Assembly: GCA_964398055.1 (NCBI GenBank)
Contig: CAYNLK010000032.1
Coordinates: 5,383 to 69,382, forward strand
From: CAYNLK01 sp964398055
GTDB lineage: Bacteria > Chloroflexota > Anaerolineae > 4572-78 > J111
Direction: 5' to 3'
Length of the DNA stretch: 64,000 nucleotides
Within the stretch, counting starts at the first letter, position 1. Every line of letters begins with the position of its first letter. Shown here piece by piece: positions 61,042 through 64,000 of the stretch. The notes below the pieces were generated by a model. It had not been told where the DNA came from, ran no database searches, and saw only the letters and a list, made by a program, of their open reading frames with translations. Position numbers and translations under genes: made by a program.

Positions 61042-61695
61042 TCAATCTAATGCAAAGGCTTTGGCCAGGTATGTCAACATCACGCTACCGGCCTCCTCAG
61101 CCGTGCAGCCAAAGGAGATGATGCCGTCCTCATGCCCGCCCATCGAAAAGATAAGTTGTGTTTTGACCTCAGTTTCACGGAATAGACGTTGCACTTCGGC
61201 GGCCATTTCCGGGGTGCCGTAAGGCACGGTAGGATCGGTGATGGGCAGCCCCAAGGCGGCGGCATGTCGCCAGATATGGGGAGAATGGGCGTGCATCACC
61301 CAATGCACGTCACGCTCCAACGCATAGATGACCCCGTGGGTCAACGATTCGGACGAGGGTTTGATTGGCCCGACCGACACCAGCCGATTCTCAGCCGGAT
61401 AAACCTCCACTACTTCGACATAATGCTCGGCCCCCAGATCAGGGAGACCGCCGGTTTGAGTGCCGGTAATCGCAAAACGGGGTTGTGACGCAGCCAGGTC
61501 GAGCGGCCCCACTCGCCGGCTGATGTTGCCAAAACCATAGCCGCCGTAGCGGTCGGGCGTCTGGCCGATGAGCTGGAGCAAGTACATAACCTTGCGCCAG
61601 CCGTTCAACTCCCGGAGCTGGTCAAAGGGCAGACCCTGGCCGGGGGTATGTTGGAGTTGGAATTTGATCACACCTTCTTTTGAATTTGAAGTCAC
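61042..61695 (-). CDS. Class II aldolase/adducin-family protein
   Basis: A 217-residue zinc-type aldolase family protein. It shows GFGNISRRVG, the HxH metal site in VMHAHSPHIW (about 135) with a third His nearby, and MGGHEDGIISFG towards the end. Family members are fuculose- or ribulose-phosphate aldolases and epimerases, which fits the neighbouring isomerase and dehydrogenases. The GTG start at 61695 has GAGGTG five bases before it. Confidence 0.85.
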   Translation of the reverse strand: MTSNSKEGVIKFQLQHTPGQGLPFDQLRELNGWRKVMYLLQLIGQTPDRYGGYGFGNISRRVGPLDLAASQPRFAITGTQTGGLPDLGAEHYVEVVEVYPAENRLVSVGPIKPSSESLTHGVIYALERDVHWVMHAHSPHIWRHAAALGLPITDPTVPYGTPEMAAEVQRLFRETEVKTQLIFSMGGHEDGIISFGCTAEEAGSVMLTYLAKAFALD

Positions 61696-61750
61696 AATTC
61701 ACCTCAAGTTAGAGATTGAGTTTTTAGTTTTTGGGCGAAAAATCCACCGC

Positions 61751-61812
61751 CAAGAGCGCAAAGGGTACCAAGATTTTTATAAATTCTTTGTGTCCTTTGC
61801 GTCCTTTGTGGT
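61751..61812. repeat. Dispersed CTTTGTGTC-type 9-mer repeat element
   Basis: CTTTGTGTC, CTTTGCGTC and CTTTGTGGT form three tandem 9-mers (61786-61812). A partly complementary stretch (61751-61770, AGCGCAAAGGG) stands in inverse orientation to the left. Similar elements are common intergenic repeats in Chloroflexota, Verrucomicrobia and cyanobacteria. Confidence 0.6.
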
Positions 61813-61863
61813 TCAATGCTTTTTGGTGAAACGTCGCTTGCCAGGTTAGGGTCTGGATTTGAA

Positions 61864-62511
61864 TTATCTGGTATAAAAAATTACTCCTGACCAGGGTTGA
61901 AATGTTTCACCACTGTGCTGATGCTTAACCGTCAAACCTAACAGGGTCGGAAATTGGAGAAAATTCTCGATCAGGCTTTGTAATGCGTCAAAATCGCGAC
62001 GCAATTGCCATGTCTGCGCCGGTTGGGCCTGATCGTGCAAGACGATAAAGAGCCGGTTGCCGGTATGGTATCGACCCTGTTGCGACTGGTTCTCATACTG
62101 CCACAAAGCCAATTGGTGCGGATTTTGCCGAGCTGATTCGATTGTAGCCGGATAGGCCCGGGGAAAGCGGCTAACTTTTAAGTCAAACGGAAGGTCGCGC
62201 AGGTAAAAATCAATGGTCGAGTGTTTACGGTTGGCTTCCGCCCGAACATCGGGATGAGCGCAGAATATTTGGAGAAGCTGGTCGTGGGTATGGTGATTGT
62301 ACCAGCGACGCAGGGCGTAGTTGTTAAACAGCTCGATGTCCAAATTTTTGGCCCTGGCCACCGCCTGAGCCTGCCGCTGGACGCCGGCCAGCGTGTTAAT
62401 GCGGTAGACAAAGTTGCTCAGTTGGTCCCAGCCATCGGCCTGTTTACGGCCCCAGGGGGGCAGGTGGGTGAGCTTTGCCAGCTCGGAACGAATCATGAAA
62501 CTTGACTTCAT
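61864..62511 (-). CDS. Candidate type II restriction endonuclease (PD-(D/E)XK-like)
   Basis: A 215-residue protein of unrecognised family. A stretch near residue 100 reads TIDFYLRDLPFDLKVSRFP; an Asp followed after nine residues by DLK matches the D...(D/E)xK catalytic pattern of PD-(D/E)XK nucleases. The following basic and aromatic helices and the LFIVLHD strand also fit. It lies two genes after a DNA methyltransferase on the same strand, the usual restriction-modification layout. The assignment rests on the motif and the neighbourhood only. Confidence 0.5.
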   Translation of the reverse strand: MKSSFMIRSELAKLTHLPPWGRKQADGWDQLSNFVYRINTLAGVQRQAQAVARAKNLDIELFNNYALRRWYNHHTHDQLLQIFCAHPDVRAEANRKHSTIDFYLRDLPFDLKVSRFPRAYPATIESARQNPHQLALWQYENQSQQGRYHTGNRLFIVLHDQAQPAQTWQLRRDFDALQSLIENFLQFPTLLGLTVKHQHSGETFQPWSGVIFYTR

Positions 62512-62522
62512 AGCAAAGAATG

Positions 62523-62550
62523 CGTGTTTCGTAGTACGTGGTGCGTGTAG
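62523..62550. repeat. Degenerate heptamer repeat CGTGGTG-type x4
   Basis: CGTGTTT, CGTAGTA, CGTGGTG, CGTGTAG in direct succession, between the candidate endonuclease and the four-helix-bundle gene. Confidence 0.6.
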
Positions 62551-62551
62551 T

Positions 62552-63019
62552 TTAGGGTAAGGGTAGATGGTCGAACAAGGCTGTTTGATCTACGCTGTAA
62601 TCAGTCTGCGGCTCAGCCATTTTATAACCGCGCTCAGCCGGGATAATTGTGAGCAATAAGCGAATGATGCTGGTCAATAGTTGAAGTCGATGCGGAATCA
62701 TATTCTTTGGCAGAACATAACGGCCCTGATAATACCAGATTCGGGCTTCACGGGCAGAACCCAAGCCATACTCGTAAAACCGGGCTTGATCTTTACCAGA
62801 TTGACGGTTATAACCCTCGGCAATATTGGCGCTAATTGAGCCGACTGCCCGATACAGTTGATCAGCCAAACCAACCGTACGCTTATCCTGAACCAACTTT
62901 GATACGTCATGCCACGCCAGATCACCGGCAAAAACAGCAAGTTGAAACACTTCCATTCGCCACAAGGGATCATTCGTCAACTCTTTTGGAACAGATGCCA
63001 GCCAATCATCGTACGTCAT
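62552..63019 (-). CDS. Four-helix-bundle protein (23S rRNA intervening-sequence family)
   Basis: A 155-residue member of the S23/IVP four-helix-bundle family: DDPLWRMEVFQLAVF-like helix 1, VGLADQLYRAVGSISANIAEGYNR (the conserved S-x-x-NIAEG motif, about 75), ARFYEYGLGSAREARIWYY. The C-terminal 25 residues are an acidic extension not usual for the family. These proteins are often encoded near mobile or defence loci; their function is unknown. Here the gene separates a DNA methyltransferase from a candidate endonuclease. Confidence 0.8.
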   Translation of the reverse strand: MTYDDWLASVPKELTNDPLWRMEVFQLAVFAGDLAWHDVSKLVQDKRTVGLADQLYRAVGSISANIAEGYNRQSGKDQARFYEYGLGSAREARIWYYQGRYVLPKNMIPHRLQLLTSIIRLLLTIIPAERGYKMAEPQTDYSVDQTALFDHLPLP

Positions 63020-63032
63020 TAGGAATATCTCT

Positions 63033-63060
63033 TACGCACCACGCAATACGCCCTACAACT
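63033..63060. repeat. Degenerate heptamer repeat TACGCAC-type x4
   Basis: TACGCAC, CACGCAA, TACGCCC, TACAACT in direct succession, between the methyltransferase stop and the four-helix-bundle start. Confidence 0.6.
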
Positions 63061-63889
63061 ACCTGCCCGGCTTAAAGAAAACCATAACATATTCATGCTT
63101 AAAAATATAGTATCCCCCCGCCAGAGCACGGTAACGCCACAGGTTGGCGCTCTTGCCCTTGCCCTTTTCATTACCCTCGATATTTTTGACGATGATGGCC
63201 TTGGTCTTAAAACCAACTCGATTCATCCGCTCCATACACCAGAAGCCTAACGGGACCAATTCACCGTTGGCATACTTGTCGCCGATGACGAGCGCGGCAA
63301 AGCGACCCGGCGCCAAGAGCTGGTAGCCGTGCCGGGCGACGGCCTCAAAACTGTTCAAAAATGCCGCCAGGCTGGGGGCGTTGGAGAGATCTGCGGGCAA
63401 ATCGGAGAATTTGATGATATCGGCGTAGGGCGGGTGGAGGATGAGCAGTTGGGCAAATTGAGCCTCCATCAGCTCCAACTGGACCGAGACCCGCTCCACA
63501 ATATCAGGCCGGGTGCTGTCACCCTCCAACAGGTGAATCCGGCGGTCGAGCAGTTCGGGTTTGATTTTACGGCGCACATAAGCCACCAGTTCCGGCTTCA
63601 ACTCCACCCCCACGCAGCGACGCCCCAACCGGGCCGCCTCGATGGCGGTGGTGCCGGAGCCGAAAAACAGGTCCAGTACAATCTCATCCTGCCGGCTGTA
63701 GCGAGTCATCATTTGGGTGGCAATTTGGGGGATGAAGTTGCCGTGATAATCAAGCTGGTGGCCATCGCCGCTGGCCCGCTGGGGAAAGGTCCACAAGCTA
63801 TCCGTTAGCACCTCATCGTACTCACGCCAGCGGTTGAGGTCAAGGTCACTCCAGGGTTTACGTTTGGCTGATTCGGCTGAGTCGACCAT
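63059..63889 (-). CDS. Site-specific DNA methyltransferase
   Basis: A 276-residue DNA methyltransferase. The SAM motif DLFFGSGTTAIEAARLG (about 72-90) and the GVELKPELV segment precede the catalytic tetrad, which reads LHPPY (about 145) instead of the usual N/D/S-PPY. Motif I before motif IV gives alpha or gamma order. It would methylate N6-adenine or N4-cytosine; His as first tetrad residue is rare but keeps the PPY core. The ATG at 63889 is preferred over an upstream TTG at 63925. With the candidate endonuclease two genes on it may form a restriction-modification unit. Confidence 0.82.
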   Translation of the reverse strand: MVDSAESAKRKPWSDLDLNRWREYDEVLTDSLWTFPQRASGDGHQLDYHGNFIPQIATQMMTRYSRQDEIVLDLFFGSGTTAIEAARLGRRCVGVELKPELVAYVRRKIKPELLDRRIHLLEGDSTRPDIVERVSVQLELMEAQFAQLLILHPPYADIIKFSDLPADLSNAPSLAAFLNSFEAVARHGYQLLAPGRFAALVIGDKYANGELVPLGFWCMERMNRVGFKTKAIIVKNIEGNEKGKGKSANLWRYRALAGGYYIFKHEYVMVFFKPGR

Positions 63890-64000
63890 AATAACAGCAT
63901 TATAGTGCAACTGACCGGCTAACAAAAGTTTAGGTCAAAAAAATGAGGGATGGTTCAATTACGGTCAGAGATAGGTTGACACTTTTGGCAGCTTAAAAAA

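Noticed and set aside
1..64000. CRISPR arrays, rRNA or tRNA genes
   Set aside because: I found no direct-repeat arrays with spacers of the right size and no conserved RNA motifs; the tandem repeats present have 5-, 7- or 9-base units.

Overview
The window looks like a chromosomal segment of a Chloroflexota bacterium, most likely an Anaerolineae-type metagenome lineage. I infer this from style rather than from a marker gene: moderately high GC, many secreted or lipid-anchored proteins with Thr/Pro-rich linkers behind the signal or membrane segment, SH3-plus-TolB-propeller proteins, discoidin repeats, and short hairpin repeats between genes. I see no rRNA, tRNA or CRISPR array. The left edge cuts a gene; the right edge ends in about 75 non-coding bases.

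Layout. 1-8.2 kb: a surface protein with three discoidin domains (cut by the left edge), a response regulator plus an RsbU-type phosphatase, an SH3 membrane protein, then ligA and fabF. 8.2-11.8 kb: fhs (formate-tetrahydrofolate ligase, with a CRP/FNR-like site upstream) and a primary-type sigma factor. 12.3-19.9 kb: a signalling operon made of a PBP-like lipoprotein, a 1341-residue hybrid kinase with three receivers, CheR, CheB and a REC-kinase. 20-24.6 kb: a GH5-like glycosidase, an LTA-synthase-like membrane sulfatase and a YceI lipoprotein. 24.7-31.8 kb: an AAA ATPase, a leaderless response regulator, a PHP-AlbA fusion, DinB, a GerW-like pair, a CoA-binding protein and an SDR. 31.9-42.6 kb: an envelope block of TolB/SH3, a MacAB-type exporter, DedA, M23-TolB and secreted hydrolases. 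42.8-49.4 kb: an OmpR-type two-component pair, two PfkB sugar kinases, an F420-type oxidoreductase and an MFS carrier.

49.4-54.8 kb is the accessory heart of the window. It holds an HPr-kinase-like protein, a DUF4157-like protein that has lost its HExxH metalloprotease motif, a glycine-rich protein without a proper start, a frameshifted PqqD protein, a 198-bp MITE-like inverted repeat between the last two, a UPF0175/DUF3368 toxin-antitoxin pair, and a truncated second copy of the HPr-kinase-like gene in opposite orientation. 54.8-61.7 kb is a sugar or polyol catabolic island (methyltransferase, MFS, TIM-barrel isomerase, two Gfo/Idh/MocA oxidoreductases, class II aldolase). 61.9-63.9 kb carries a DNA methyltransferase, a four-helix-bundle protein and a candidate restriction endonuclease.

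The strongest new observations are: the HprK/DUF4157/Gly-rich/PqqD cluster with its decay and MITE; a shared 20-bp operator of 11-bp direct repeats over the -35 regions of the MacAB-type and DedA promoters; 11-bp repeats ahead of the OmpR-type regulator; a kinase-CheR-CheB operon with no CheA or MCP; and several families of dispersed repeats (GTGACCGGCACTT hairpins, degenerate heptamers). All functional statements rest on motif reading by eye; no database search was run.
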